A stretch of 64,000 bases of DNA from an uncultured Bacteroidales bacterium (GCA_903887775.1 CAISRB010000010.1:1-64000), one strand, 5' to 3'; positions 18,819-28,597 are shown, numbered from the stretch's first letter. Notes: generated by a model not told the origin, from the sequence alone. Translations and numbers: made by a program.

Positions 18819-21167
18819 ATGTCGGAAATCCTAGAAAAACTTAATGAAGCCCAGCGCCAGGCCGTCGTTGCAACCGAAGGACCTGTGATGGTTATTGCCG
18901 GTGCCGGATCCGGAAAAACCAGGGTGCTTACCTACAGGGTTGCTTATTTGCTGGAACTTGGAGTTGATCCTTTTCATATCCTGGCTTTGACTTTCACTAA
19001 CAAAGCGTCAAGGGAGATGACCGCAAGGATCATGGCGCTTGTCGGCAACAGTGAAGCAAAAAACGTATGGATGGGGACATTTCACTCGGTTTTTGCCCGG
19101 GTGCTTCGTATTGAAGGACATCGTCTCGGTTATCCTTCCAACTATACGATATACGACTCGGACGATTCAAAGAGGGTCATCCGAAACCTGATCAAAGAGA
19201 ATACCCTGGATGAAAAACTTTACCAGCCGGGGTATGTGGCCCAGAGAATTTCGGCCGCAAAAACAAGCCTGATATCTGCCGATGAGTACGAGTCCAATCC
19301 TGAAATACAGGAATATGATAATGCTGCCGGGAAACCACTCACAGGCAAACTTTATATGCAATACCGCAGCCGTCTGATGCGCTCATCGGCTATGGATTTT
19401 GATGATCTTTTGTTCAATATGAACATTCTTCTTCGTGATTTCCCTGATGTGCTCATCAAATACCAGCAGAAGTTCAAATATATACTTGTCGACGAATACC
19501 AGGATACAAACTATGCACAATACCTCATTGTCAAAAAACTTGCCGCGAACAATGAAAATATCTGTGTTGTTGGGGATGATGCACAAAGCATTTATGGTTT
19601 CAGGGGAGCGAATATTCAGAACATCCTGAATTTCAAAAGCGATTATCCTGATTATAAGGTATTTAAACTTGAGCAGAATTACCGTTCGACGAAGACGATA
19701 GTGGAAGCAGCCAACAACGTCATCCTCAACAATAAAAACCAGATATTCAAAGAGGTATGGACAGACAATGACGAAGGATCGAAAATCACTTTGCTTCATG
19801 CTTCAACTGATAATGAAGAAGGCAACCTGGTAGCCCAGGCCATCTTTGAACACAAGATGAACCAGCAGCTTCCAAACTCATCCTTTGCAATACTATACCG
19901 GACAAACTCCCAGTCGAGGATTATGGAGGAAGCTCTCCGCAAACTGAATATTCCCTGCAGGATTTACGGTGGTGTCTCATTTTACCAGAGAAAAGAAATA
20001 AAAGACATGCTGGCCTACTACAGGCTGGCGGTCAATCCACGGGATGAAGATGCACTTCTGCGTGTAATTAACTTTCCGGCGCGGGGAATTGGCAAAACGA
20101 CAGTCGAAAAGCTGATCGTACTTGCCGATGAATTTAAGAAAAGTCTTTTCGACCTGATAGAGAGCCCCCCTTCAACAGTCAGGTTCCCGGAAAGCACCTG
20201 GGCCAAAGTCACCGGCTTTATCACTATGATTAAAAGCTTCGGTGCCCTCCTGAAAACGAAAAATGCCTTTGAGATGGCAAAGCATATTGCAGCTTCTTCA
20301 GGTCTCATCAAAGAACTGCATGAAGATAAAACGCCTGAAGGGGTAAGCCGTTTCGAGAATTTGGAGGAACTTTTTAACGCTGTTAAAGAGTTTACCGAAA
20401 CTCCCAGGACCAACCCGGAGACCGGTGAGATCGAGGAAAATGTGGTAAGGACGCTGGATGAATTTCTTCAGGATGTTGCTCTCCTTACCGATGCTGATTT
20501 CGGCGATAAGGATGACACAGACCGGGTGATGCTGATGACCGTCCATTCGGCCAAAGGACTTGAATTCCCGTATGTTTTTGTGGTTGGGCTGGAAGAAAAC
20601 CTGTTCCCGTCAATCCAGTCCCTGAATTCGAGGACCGACCTTGAAGAGGAACGAAGACTGTTTTATGTAGCTCTCACAAGGGCCCAGGTCAAACTGTCAA
20701 TTGCATATGCCGAAAACCGTTATCGCTGGGGAAACCTTACCGTATGCGAGCCCAGCCGGTTTATCAGCGAGATCCCTGAAAAGCTTATCGATTTCCCAAA
20801 ACGTTCACAACCTAAAAAAGAAAGTTTTATTTCGTCGGATAACTTTTCAAATATGCTTGAGGGTCTGAACCTGCCGCCCAGGAAGTTCGCAGCCCAGACC
20901 CCTCAGAAATCACCCCTTCAGCAAAACCCGAAATTGCCGCCTCCAAAACCATTCCTGCCTCCTGTAGATCCTGCAATTTCTTCTTTGCCTCCATCCGAAA
21001 TTGAAGATATTCAGACAGGCATGGATGTTCAGCATGAACGTTTCGGAAAAGGAAAAGTCGTTGCGATTGAGGGGATTGGCCCGAATAAAAAAGCAACGGT
21101 TTTTTTCTCAGGCATTGGCCAGAAACAGCTTCTCCTGAAATTCGCCAGACTGAGAATAGCCGAATAA
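18819..21167 (+). CDS. pcrA: UvrD/PcrA-type ATP-dependent DNA helicase
   Basis: A superfamily 1A 3'-5' helicase used in nucleotide excision repair and in clearing replication or recombination intermediates. The 782-residue protein has the Q-motif LNEAQRQAV, Walker A AGAGSGKTRVLTYR (about residues 27-40), motif II VDEYQDTN, motif III GDDAQSIYGFRGA, and motif VI VALTRAQ. A Pro/Gln-rich linker (about 690-725) leads to a C-terminal Tudor-like domain (VQHERFGKGKVVAIEGIG) typical of PcrA/UvrD. Length is slightly long for the family because of the linker. Its stop overlaps the promoter of the next gene. Confidence 0.95.
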   Translation: MSEILEKLNEAQRQAVVATEGPVMVIAGAGSGKTRVLTYRVAYLLELGVDPFHILALTFTNKASREMTARIMALVGNSEAKNVWMGTFHSVFARVLRIEGHRLGYPSNYTIYDSDDSKRVIRNLIKENTLDEKLYQPGYVAQRISAAKTSLISADEYESNPEIQEYDNAAGKPLTGKLYMQYRSRLMRSSAMDFDDLLFNMNILLRDFPDVLIKYQQKFKYILVDEYQDTNYAQYLIVKKLAANNENICVVGDDAQSIYGFRGANIQNILNFKSDYPDYKVFKLEQNYRSTKTIVEAANNVILNNKNQIFKEVWTDNDEGSKITLLHASTDNEEGNLVAQAIFEHKMNQQLPNSSFAILYRTNSQSRIMEEALRKLNIPCRIYGGVSFYQRKEIKDMLAYYRLAVNPRDEDALLRVINFPARGIGKTTVEKLIVLADEFKKSLFDLIESPPSTVRFPESTWAKVTGFITMIKSFGALLKTKNAFEMAKHIAASSGLIKELHEDKTPEGVSRFENLEELFNAVKEFTETPRTNPETGEIEENVVRTLDEFLQDVALLTDADFGDKDDTDRVMLMTVHSAKGLEFPYVFVVGLEENLFPSIQSLNSRTDLEEERRLFYVALTRAQVKLSIAYAENRYRWGNLTVCEPSRFISEIPEKLIDFPKRSQPKKESFISSDNFSNMLEGLNLPPRKFAAQTPQKSPLQQNPKLPPPKPFLPPVDPAISSLPPSEIEDIQTGMDVQHERFGKGKVVAIEGIGPNKKATVFFSGIGQKQLLLKFARLRIAE

Positions 21168-21171
21168 GTTG

Positions 21172-21179
21172 TATCTTTG
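21172..21179 (+). promoter_or_regulatory. -7 promoter box for the DUF4290-murA operon
   Basis: TATCTTTG begins five nucleotides after the uvrD stop and 16 nt before the next ATG (21195). The predicted transcription start, near 21186, supports the ATG at 21195 over the in-frame ATG at 21177. Confidence 0.55.
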
Positions 21180-21194
21180 CTCAAATTTTTAACA

Positions 21195-21827
21195 ATGGAA
21201 TATAATACCACGCGTGACCAGATGGTCATTCCCGAATATGGAAGAAATGTGCAGAAGATGATACAGTACCTCTGCACCATTGACGACAAGGAACGCAGGA
21301 CTAAAGCTGCAAACTTCGTGATTAATGTTATGGGGCAGCTCTATCCTGCTGCTAAAGAAACATCCGACTTCAAACATAAACTTTGGGATCATATGTACAT
21401 CATCTCTGACTTTAAACTTGATGTTGATGCTCCTTATCCCCCTCCCCCTCCCTTATCTACAAGCCTCAAACCCGAAAAGCTGCAGTATCATGATAAGGGA
21501 ATTGAGTTCCGTCATTACGGCAAAAATATCGCATTGATGCTCGAAAAGGCTGTTGACTATGCTGATGGTCCTGAGAAAGATTCCTTAATTCATGCCATTG
21601 CCCAGCACATGAAAAAATCTTACCTTAACTGGAACCGTGAATCAGTTGATGATGAGCTTATTGAGATACATCTTGACCAGTTATCGAAAGGCAGGGCCAA
21701 ACTGAAACAGGATTTCAAATTTCAGCATACCAATGAAATTCTTGGATTAAATAAAAAAAGAAAACCGTTCCGGCCTAATCCAAACGGCAAGTATAATCCA
21801 AGGAACAGGAACCGGCCCCAGCAATGA
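21195..21827 (+). CDS. DUF4290 protein of unknown function
   Basis: The 210-residue product starts MEYNTTRDQMVIPEYGRNVQ, the hallmark of DUF4290, a family that I know only from Bacteroidota. It is mostly helical (about 1-60 and 115-180), with a proline-rich break (PYPPPPPLS, about residues 80-90) and a very basic, Asn/Arg/Pro-rich tail (KRKPFRPNPNGKYNPRNRNR). Its stop overlaps the murA start in ATGA, so the two are translationally coupled; that pairing suggests a link to the cell envelope, but no activity is known to me. The start at 21195 is preferred on the promoter position. Confidence 0.85.
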   Translation: MEYNTTRDQMVIPEYGRNVQKMIQYLCTIDDKERRTKAANFVINVMGQLYPAAKETSDFKHKLWDHMYIISDFKLDVDAPYPPPPPLSTSLKPEKLQYHDKGIEFRHYGKNIALMLEKAVDYADGPEKDSLIHAIAQHMKKSYLNWNRESVDDELIEIHLDQLSKGRAKLKQDFKFQHTNEILGLNKKRKPFRPNPNGKYNPRNRNRPQQ

Positions 21828-23131
21828 GTTCTTTCGAGATCAACGGAAGCAGGCGGCTTGAAGGGGAAATCACCCCCCAGGGAGCAAAAAATGAAGCCCT
21901 TCAGGTGATCTGTGCCTGCCTTCTGACCAGCGAAAAGGTTACGATCCACAATATACCCGACATCAAGGATGTTAACAAACTCATTGAACTCCTTGTTACA
22001 TTGGGAGTTAAAGTCGGGAAGTCGGGTTCTTCAGTCACATTTGAGGCAGGAGAGGTCAAATTCGATTTCCTGCAAACAAAAGAATTCCGTGAAAAGGTTG
22101 GCAGTCTTCGTGGTTCGATCATGATACTCGGACCGATGCTTGCACGTTTCAAAAAGGGTTTCGTTTACCTTCCGGGCGGTGATAAAATAGGCCGGAGACG
22201 GCTGGATACACATTTTACAGGTCTTGGCAAATTAGGGGCAAAGTTCTCATACAACTCTGAGGATAATTTATACAGCGTGGAAGCCCCTGAACTGAAGGGG
22301 ACTTACATGCTTCTTGATGAAGCTTCCGTGACAGGCACTGCCAATATTGTTATGGCATCTGTTCTTGCCCGCGGCACAACCACCATATTCAATGCAGCCT
22401 GTGAGCCCTATATTTCCCAGCTCTGCTTAATGCTCACCCGGATGGGTGCAAAAATCAAAGGTATCGGGTCCAACCTTCTTACAATTGAAGGTGTGGAAAA
22501 ACTCGGGGCTTGCGAGCACACTTTACTGTCGGACATGATAGAGGTCGGAAGCTTTATAGGTCTTGCGGCAATGACCGGTTCCGAAGTCACTATTAAGAAT
22601 GCAGGCATCCGGCACCTGGGATTGATTCCTGATGTATTCAGAAGTCTCGGCATCAAGCTAATGTTCAATGGTGACGATATTATCATCAGAAGGCAGGACT
22701 TCTATGAAGTCGAGTCTTTTATGGATGGTTCTATTATGACCATTGCCGACGCACCCTGGCCGGGATTCACCCCTGACCTCATCAGTATTGTGCTTGTCGT
22801 TGCCACTCAGGCCAGGGGCAGCGTGCTCATCCATCAGAAGATGTTTGAAAGCAGGCTGTTTTTTGTTGATAAACTCATTGATATGGGGGCAAAGATCATC
22901 CTTTGCGATCCTCACCGGGCTACTGTCATTGGCCTGGACCATAAGTATCCTTTAAAGGGTATCAGGATGTCGTCCCCCGATATCAGGGCAGGTGTTGCCC
23001 TGCTTATTGCTGCGCTTTCAGCCCAGGGGAAAAGTATCATCGATAATATTGAACAAATCGACCGAGGCTACCAGAATATTGATGTCAGGCTTCAGAACCT
23101 GGGAGCTGATATCAAACGAATAAATTCCTGA
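21824..23131 (+). CDS. murA: UDP-GlcNAc enolpyruvyl transferase (MurA) with Asp at the active-site Cys
   Basis: MurA transfers enolpyruvate from PEP to UDP-GlcNAc, the first committed step of peptidoglycan synthesis. The 435-residue protein has GAKNEAL (Lys22 region, substrate binding), the catalytic loop YLPGGDKIGRRRLDTHF, and the EPSP-synthase-like inside-out barrel to the end DIKRINS. In E. coli the loop is PGGCAIG with the fosfomycin-reactive Cys115; here the residue is Asp120 (codon 22181-22183, GAT). Asp at this place keeps activity and gives intrinsic fosfomycin resistance in Mycobacterium and Chlamydia. The gene is complete and otherwise normal. Confidence 0.96.
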   Translation: MSSFEINGSRRLEGEITPQGAKNEALQVICACLLTSEKVTIHNIPDIKDVNKLIELLVTLGVKVGKSGSSVTFEAGEVKFDFLQTKEFREKVGSLRGSIMILGPMLARFKKGFVYLPGGDKIGRRRLDTHFTGLGKLGAKFSYNSEDNLYSVEAPELKGTYMLLDEASVTGTANIVMASVLARGTTTIFNAACEPYISQLCLMLTRMGAKIKGIGSNLLTIEGVEKLGACEHTLLSDMIEVGSFIGLAAMTGSEVTIKNAGIRHLGLIPDVFRSLGIKLMFNGDDIIIRRQDFYEVESFMDGSIMTIADAPWPGFTPDLISIVLVVATQARGSVLIHQKMFESRLFFVDKLIDMGAKIILCDPHRATVIGLDHKYPLKGIRMSSPDIRAGVALLIAALSAQGKSIIDNIEQIDRGYQNIDVRLQNLGADIKRINS

Positions 23132-23167
23132 CATTTTGGCGCAGAAACCCCTTTGGCAGATTTTTTG
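23129..23167 (+). promoter_or_regulatory. Bipartite motif upstream of grpE shared with htpG
   Basis: TGACATTTTGGC (23129-23140) is followed after 13 nt by TGGCAGATTTTTTG (23154-23167). The same 12-mer and a related second half occur before htpG at 41878-41915. In the second half, GG is followed ten nucleotides later by G, the spacing of a sigma-54 -24/-12 promoter. The 12-mer overlaps the murA stop codon. Confidence 0.55.
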
Positions 23168-23205
23168 ATAGAAGTCCGTGAATTCTGATGAATTATCATA
23201 TTACT

Positions 23206-23787
23206 ATGTCTAAAAAAGAACACAAAGAAGAAAAAGGAAAAACACAGGACATCCCTCCTGCAGAAGTCGAAACGGCAAAGCCTGAAACCGATGGTAATTC
23301 CCGAAGCATCCCTGTTACAGGAGGGGAAACCGGAAACCAGGAACCGGAAGACCTTGCCGGGAAACTGGATGATCTCAACGACAAATATCTCAGGTTGTAT
23401 TCCGATTTTGACAACTACCGCCGGCGTAACCTGAAAGAAATTGGTGATATCCGGAAAAACGCTTCCGAGGATGTGGTTATAAAATTACTTCCGGTTTTGG
23501 ATGATTTTGAAAGAGCTATCAAAGCTTTCGATGCAACTGATAATGCCCTTGGATTAAAAGAAGGGATCCTCCTGATATTCAACAAATTTATGACTATTCT
23601 GTCAAATCAGGGCCTGGAACAGATGAGAACGGTGGGTGAAACTTTTAATACCGATTTTCATGAAGCTATCACTAACATACCAGCGATCAGCGAAGTAATG
23701 AAAAACAAGGTTGTTGACGAGATTGAGAAAGGTTACCTGCTGAACGGGAAAGTCATAAGGTATGCGAAAGTGGTGGTAGGGTCATAG
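23206..23787 (+). CDS. grpE: Nucleotide exchange factor GrpE
   Basis: GrpE releases ADP from DnaK and so works with DnaJ, which follows 58 nt downstream. From the ATG at 23206 the protein has 193 residues; an ATG six codons earlier (23188) is also possible. The N-terminal 55 residues are charged and disordered. The long helix (LDDLNDKYLRLYSDFDNYRRR) and the C-terminal beta domain (DFHEAITNIP then VVDEIEKGYLLNGKVIRYAKVVVG) are diagnostic. The upstream bipartite motif suggests stress control. Confidence 0.95.
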   Translation: MSKKEHKEEKGKTQDIPPAEVETAKPETDGNSRSIPVTGGETGNQEPEDLAGKLDDLNDKYLRLYSDFDNYRRRNLKEIGDIRKNASEDVVIKLLPVLDDFERAIKAFDATDNALGLKEGILLIFNKFMTILSNQGLEQMRTVGETFNTDFHEAITNIPAISEVMKNKVVDEIEKGYLLNGKVIRYAKVVVGS

Positions 23788-23808
23788 GATTTACGATTTA
23801 CGATTTAC
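23788..23808 (+). repeat. Three copies of the heptamer GATTTAC
   Basis: Three perfect 7-bp units fill part of the short gap between grpE and dnaJ. The same heptamer (as CGTAAAT on the other strand) forms the outer ends of the inverted repeats around prfA. Confidence 0.8.
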
Positions 23809-23845
23809 GAATCAGGGAATATAAGCCAAGAACCAAAAACCCAGA

Positions 23846-25009
23846 ATGTCCAAAAGAGATTTTTACGAAATACTTGAAGTAAATAAAAACGCTTCTCCCG
23901 AAGAGCTGAAAAAAGCTTACCGTCAGCAGGCAATCCGTTTTCATCCGGATAAAAACCCCGGGGATAAAGCATCAGAGGAGAAATTCAAGGAGGCAGCCGA
24001 GGCTTATGAAATCCTCAGTGATCCTGACAAACGCCAGAGATACGACCAATACGGCCATGCAGGACTCGGCAACGGGGGAGGCTTTCAAGGCTACGGGGGA
24101 GGAATGAACATGGAAGATATCTTCCGTCATTTCGGCGACATTTTCGGCGGTGGTTTTGACGATCCTTTTTCATCCTTTTTCGGCGGAGGCGGCAGAAGAG
24201 GAGGTCGTACGGTAAACAAGGGATCCAACCTTCGGGTCAGGGTCAAGTTAAACCTGGAGGAAATCGCTCATGGCGTTGAAAAGAAAATAAAGGTCAACAA
24301 ATACGTTTCCTGCACCAGCTGTCGCGGCACAGGGGCAAAAAGCGGCAGCGCCTTCCAGACCTGCTCAACCTGCAAAAGTTCCGGGCATGTAACCCGGGTA
24401 ACATCTACATTTATTGGTCAGATGCAAACAACATCCACCTGCCCGCACTGCGGAGGGGAAGGAAAAATAATTACTGACAAATGCCTTGAGTGTGCGGGAA
24501 ACGGGATCGTAAAAGGAGAAGAAGTTATAACGATCAAAATACCTGCCGGCGTTGGGGAGGGCATGCAGCTTTCGATGAGCGGAAAGGGGAATTCAGCGGC
24601 CAGGGACGGAGTTGCAGGCGATCTCCTGATACAGATAGAAGAAATTAAACACCCGGAACTGATCAGGGACGGGAATAACCTCTTATTTAACCAGTATATA
24701 TCAATTCCGGAAGCGGCTTTAGGTTCAACTGCTGAGATCCCCGGAATTGATGGAAAGATTAAACTCAAAATTGAGCCCGGAACACAGGGGGGCAGGATCA
24801 TCCGCCTCAAAGGCAAGGGTTTACCGAGTGTCAACTCATACGAAGGTAAAGGCGACCTGCTTATCACAATCCATGTATGGACCCCGAAAGTACTGTCGAA
24901 GGAAGAAAAATCACTGCTCGAAAAACTGGCAAAATCTGCTAACTTTGTACCTAACCCTACTGAAAAGGAAAAAGGTTTTTTCTCTAAAATGAAAGATATT
25001 TTCGAATAA
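23846..25009 (+). CDS. dnaJ: Chaperone DnaJ
   Basis: DnaJ delivers clients to DnaK and stimulates its ATPase. The 387-residue protein has a J domain with the HPD motif (FHPDKNPG, about residues 32-39), a Gly/Phe-rich stretch (about 70-125), four zinc-binding CXXCXGXG-type repeats ([32 protein letters not shown], about 153-220) and C-terminal substrate-binding domains. All parts of a type I DnaJ are present. It is cotranscribed with grpE; dnaK is not in the window. Confidence 0.97.
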   Translation: MSKRDFYEILEVNKNASPEELKKAYRQQAIRFHPDKNPGDKASEEKFKEAAEAYEILSDPDKRQRYDQYGHAGLGNGGGFQGYGGGMNMEDIFRHFGDIFGGGFDDPFSSFFGGGGRRGGRTVNKGSNLRVRVKLNLEEIAHGVEKKIKVNKYVSCTSCRGTGAKSGSAFQTCSTCKSSGHVTRVTSTFIGQMQTTSTCPHCGGEGKIITDKCLECAGNGIVKGEEVITIKIPAGVGEGMQLSMSGKGNSAARDGVAGDLLIQIEEIKHPELIRDGNNLLFNQYISIPEAALGSTAEIPGIDGKIKLKIEPGTQGGRIIRLKGKGLPSVNSYEGKGDLLITIHVWTPKVLSKEEKSLLEKLAKSANFVPNPTEKEKGFFSKMKDIFE

Positions 25010-25034
25010 AATCGCAAATCGTAACTCCCTTCCC

Positions 25035-25973
25035 ATGGAATTATTTTCGTCACTGAATGTCTCAAAACAATTTTCAGGCCATAAGGCTTTGGATAAAGTC
25101 AGTATCAGCATCCCTGAAGGCAGTATCTTTGGATTGCTGGGTCCGAACGGGGCTGGGAAAACAACATTCATTCGAATCATAAACCAGATCATCGCCCCTG
25201 ATGAAGGGCAACTCTTTTATAATGGCAGAGAACTGAAGCCCAATGATATATATAACATCGGCTACCTTCCTGAGGAACGCGGACTGTATAAAAAAATGAC
25301 CGTTGGCGAGCAGTCAATGTACCTGGCCCAGCTGAAAGGACTTAGCAAAGTGGAGGCTCACAAAAGACTGACTTACTGGTTTGCAAGATTTGAGATGAGC
25401 TCATGGTGGAATAAAAAAGTCGAGGAACTTTCAAAAGGCATGCAGCAAAAGGTGCAGTTCCTCATCACTATTATCCATGAGCCCGGGCTGCTTATCTTCG
25501 ATGAGCCTTTCAGCGGTTTCGATCCTATCAATGCAAGTATGCTCAAAGACGAAATAATTGCCCAGAGAGACAAAGGAGCGACTATAATTTTTTCAACCCA
25601 CAATATGGCCTCGGTGGAAGAACTTTGCGATCATATTGCCCTGATCAACAATGCAAGAGTCGTTTTGGCCGGACCGGTTAGAGATATTAAAAAGGCTTAT
25701 AAGACAAGTACTTATGAAATATCCTTCAATAGTTTCCCGGGTGAGCTGAACGATATACTGCCATCAGCCTTCACTATTATAAAAGAATGGAATGATCATG
25801 ATCTCAGGATGGCTACCATCAGGATCCCGGCCGATTCGGGCCCAAATCAACTGATCTCATCCCTGCTGCCGAATGTTACCCTGCATTCATTCAGTGAACT
25901 GATTCCCAGCATGAACGATATATTCATCAGGGTTGTGACCGAAAATAAAAACGAAACTGTTTTGCAACTGTGA
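25035..25973 (+). CDS. ABC transporter ATP-binding protein (NatA-like)
   Basis: The 312-residue protein is the ATPase of an ABC-2 exporter. Walker A is GPNGAGKTTF (about residues 36-45), the signature is LSKGMQQKVQ, and Walker B is LLIFDEPFSGFDP, with the switch His in FSTHNMAS. The last 80 residues are the DUF4162-type C-terminal extension of NatA/YhaQ-like proteins. The permease gene begins two nucleotides after its stop. NatAB exports sodium in Bacillus, but the substrate here cannot be read from sequence. Confidence 0.92.
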   Translation: MELFSSLNVSKQFSGHKALDKVSISIPEGSIFGLLGPNGAGKTTFIRIINQIIAPDEGQLFYNGRELKPNDIYNIGYLPEERGLYKKMTVGEQSMYLAQLKGLSKVEAHKRLTYWFARFEMSSWWNKKVEELSKGMQQKVQFLITIIHEPGLLIFDEPFSGFDPINASMLKDEIIAQRDKGATIIFSTHNMASVEELCDHIALINNARVVLAGPVRDIKKAYKTSTYEISFNSFPGELNDILPSAFTIIKEWNDHDLRMATIRIPADSGPNQLISSLLPNVTLHSFSELIPSMNDIFIRVVTENKNETVLQL

Positions 25974-25974
25974 T

Positions 25975-27351
25975 ATGCATAAAATAATCCTGATCATCAA
26001 GCGTGAATATCTGACCAGGGTCAGAAAAAAGTCGTTTCTCGTAATGACCATCCTCGGCCCCCTGCTTATGGCAGCAATCGTTATCGTGCCCGTTTACATG
26101 GCAACGAGGGGGAACGAATTGAAAACAGTTGCCGTTATAGACCAAACGGGTTTTTTCTTCGAGAAGTTCAAGGATACCGATAACATCAAATTTCATTACC
26201 TGGTCAGCGACATCGCCTCGGCTAAGGCAAATTTCAGAAAAAGCGGGGATTATGCACTTTTATTCATCCCCAGGACCGAAGTCAGCATACCCACAAATGC
26301 CATCCTGTATGGAGAAAACAATGTATCGATCAATGTAATAAGTTATATCAGGAATGTAATGACGAAGAAGGTCGAGGACATGAAGCTGGAAGCCAAGCTT
26401 AAAGACCTTCAAACCGACAAGAAAAATCCTTTGAATGTCGAAGATATCCTTCGTTCGGTAAAAACCGTCATAGATGTCAATACAATCAAGATCACGGATG
26501 AAGGAAAAGAAGAAAAAAGCTATACCGAGATCAGCATGGTCCTTGGCACATTTGCAGGAATCCTGATTTACTTCTTCATCTTTATGTTCGGTTCCCAGGT
26601 CATGAGGGGAGTTATTGAAGAAAAAACCAACCGTATTATTGAAGTGATCATTTCATCGGTTAAACCTTTCGAACTGATGATGGGTAAAATAGTCGGAGTC
26701 GGACTTGTAGGCCTTACTCAGTTCCTCCTTTGGGTCATCCTGACATTTGGCATAGTAACCGTTGCCACTTCCACTTTTACGTCGAAAGGATCAACCAAAC
26801 ATTCTGCTGAGCAAAGCATCGTGCAGAACGCAGCCAGGTATAATCCCGACAACCTGCCCCTGCCCGATTCTGCAACATCAAAAAAATATCAGAATGAAGG
26901 TGCCAGCGAAATTTTCGCAGCTCTCAGTTCTGTTAACTTCCCCGTTATGATCGGAGCCTTTGTGTTTTTCTTTCTGTTTGGCTACCTTATGTACGGCTCG
27001 TTGTTTGCTGCGATTGGCGGTGCGGTTGACAGTGAAGCCGATACACAGCAATTTATGCTGCCAATCACCGTACCACTCATACTTTCCATTGTCATGATGC
27101 AGTATTTCATTCAGGATCCTTCCGGCCAGGTTGCTTTCTGGTTTTCAGTCTTTCCGCTTACTGCCCCGGTGGCTATGATGATCAGGATTCCGTTTGGAGT
27201 GCCTTACTGGCAGGTTGCCCTTTCAATGGGCATACTTATCCTTGCTTTCCTTGGTACAACCTGGATGGCTGCAAAAATATACCGTACCGGGATATTAATG
27301 TATGGGAAGAAGGTGTCATACAGAGAGTTGTGGAAGTGGCTGAGATATTAA
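25975..27351 (+). CDS. ABC-2 type permease (NatB/YhaP-like)
   Basis: The 458-residue product begins with a cytoplasmic KREYLTRVRKKSFLVMTI motif and a first membrane helix (about residues 22-44), then a large extracytoplasmic region (about 45-185), and five or so further helices. VMRGVIEEKTNRIIEVIISSVKPFELMMGKIVGVGLVGL is the coupling region typical of NatB-like permeases. A hydrophilic insert rich in Ser and Asn lies at about 262-315. With the ATPase before it, it should form a dimeric exporter. Substrate unknown. Confidence 0.9.
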   Translation: MHKIILIIKREYLTRVRKKSFLVMTILGPLLMAAIVIVPVYMATRGNELKTVAVIDQTGFFFEKFKDTDNIKFHYLVSDIASAKANFRKSGDYALLFIPRTEVSIPTNAILYGENNVSINVISYIRNVMTKKVEDMKLEAKLKDLQTDKKNPLNVEDILRSVKTVIDVNTIKITDEGKEEKSYTEISMVLGTFAGILIYFFIFMFGSQVMRGVIEEKTNRIIEVIISSVKPFELMMGKIVGVGLVGLTQFLLWVILTFGIVTVATSTFTSKGSTKHSAEQSIVQNAARYNPDNLPLPDSATSKKYQNEGASEIFAALSSVNFPVMIGAFVFFFLFGYLMYGSLFAAIGGAVDSEADTQQFMLPITVPLILSIVMMQYFIQDPSGQVAFWFSVFPLTAPVAMMIRIPFGVPYWQVALSMGILILAFLGTTWMAAKIYRTGILMYGKKVSYRELWKWLRY

Positions 27352-27517
27352 AAGCGAAAAGCGAAAGGCGAAAAGCGAAATAATTTCGCTTCTTGCCTTT
27401 CGCCTTTCGCCTTTCGCTTCTCGCCTTTCGCTTCTCGCCTTTCGCTTCTCGCTTCTCGCCTTTTGCCTTTCGCCTTTCGCTTCTCGCCTTTCGCTTCTCG
27501 CTTTTCGCCTTTCGCCT
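27352..27517. repeat. Heptamer array TTTCGCC/TTTCGCT between convergent genes
   Basis: About 30 bp in AAGCGAAA orientation are followed by about 130 bp of the reverse orientation, with units CGCCTTT, CGCTTCT and CGCTTTT, almost all 7 bp. The two orientations can pair into a long hairpin that could end transcription from both sides. The array fills the gap between the ABC permease stop and the stop of the deoxyhypusine-synthase-like gene. A closely related pair lies at 60380-60461. Confidence 0.85.
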
Positions 27518-28552
27518 TTATTTATCCAACATTTTGGTCCATTCGTATTTTTTACGCTTTACCCAGTCTTTCCTGTGATACACATAGCTTATTATCAGGG
27601 GTAACACGCTGGTAGCCTCTGCATAAACCATCTGTTCAAAAACCGTTTCCACTTTACCCCAGGAGGCTGCTTCCTTCAGTGTGGAACTCGAACATGCACC
27701 ATCGCGGGGATCAGCTACGGTAATCTGGACTGCATACTTATGCATACCGACTTCTTTACCTAGGACTTCAGCGCAAATAACAGTATCCTGTACAAAATTC
27801 TTCGGCACTCCGCCCCCGATCATAAAAAGCCCGGAAGATTTTGAAGCCATTTTGATTTTTGTAAGTTCAAGGAAATCCTTTACCGAGTCAATGGAAACAT
27901 GTCCCTTTGGGTTTTCCCATTGGTGGGCAACCAGTCCGAAACCGGCGCTCGAGTCACTGAAAGCCGGGCAGAATATAGGTACATTATGTTCATAAGCCAC
28001 TTGTACCAGGCTGTCTTTTTTCTTCGAATTCTTAACCAGCCATTTACCCATCTCACGGATAAACTCACGGGAAGAATAGGGACGTTTTTCGAGAGTATCA
28101 GCGATTTTCTTTATAGTCATATCACAATGCTGAAGCTCTTCCTCATCAATATACGTGTCGTAAATCCTGTCGATATAATGCTTGCGGAGATCCTTGTCAT
28201 CGGCTGTCGATATACCCTTATAATGCTTATAACCAAGAGCTTCAAAGAAATCCATATCAACTATTGTTGCTCCAGTGGCAATGATGGCATCCACCATATT
28301 GTTTTTCACCATATCCACGTAAACCTGCATACACCCACCGGCACTGGTGCTGCCGGCAATGGTTAAAAAAACCGTGCAGCCTTTATCGTTTATCATCCGG
28401 TTCAGAATGTCGGCTGCAGTAGCAGTATCCCTTGAAGTAAACGACATTTCGCGCATTGAATCAATAATGGGAGTCGAATCAAATGATTTGATGTCAATAT
28501 GCCTGATTATGTTCTTCAGGTATTTCTTCTTTTGAATGGATTTCTTTGCCAT
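27518..28552 (-). CDS. Deoxyhypusine-synthase-family enzyme, probably in polyamine metabolism
   Basis: The 344-residue protein belongs to the deoxyhypusine synthase family, which transfers an aminobutyl group from spermidine through NAD and a Lys imine. Visible motifs are AGSTSAGGCMQVYVD (about residues 67-81), ATGATIVDMDFFEALGY, FCPAFSDSS, FMIGGGVPKNF, and DPRDGACSSSTLKEAASWGK, with the catalytic Lys at residue 300 (codon 27653-27655). Bacteria lack the eIF5A substrate, and bacterial members are known as homospermidine synthases. It follows an arginine decarboxylase gene by 45 nt, so a polyamine role is likely; the exact product is unproven. Confidence 0.85.
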   Translation of the reverse strand: MAKKSIQKKKYLKNIIRHIDIKSFDSTPIIDSMREMSFTSRDTATAADILNRMINDKGCTVFLTIAGSTSAGGCMQVYVDMVKNNMVDAIIATGATIVDMDFFEALGYKHYKGISTADDKDLRKHYIDRIYDTYIDEEELQHCDMTIKKIADTLEKRPYSSREFIREMGKWLVKNSKKKDSLVQVAYEHNVPIFCPAFSDSSAGFGLVAHQWENPKGHVSIDSVKDFLELTKIKMASKSSGLFMIGGGVPKNFVQDTVICAEVLGKEVGMHKYAVQITVADPRDGACSSSTLKEAASWGKVETVFEQMVYAEATSVLPLIISYVYHRKDWVKRKKYEWTKMLDK

Positions 28553-28597
28553 AATTAAGGGATGTTATTTATTCCTGATTCCGGACTGCAAAGGTAA

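Noticed and set aside
21824-23131. MurA as a damaged gene because the active-site Cys is missing
   Set aside because: Asp at this site is a known active form, and the rest of the protein is full length with normal motifs.
27352-27517. The regular TTTCGCC/TTTCGCT array as a CRISPR array
   Set aside because: The repeat unit is only 7 bp and there are no unique spacers or cas genes. The same applies to the array at 40643-40733.
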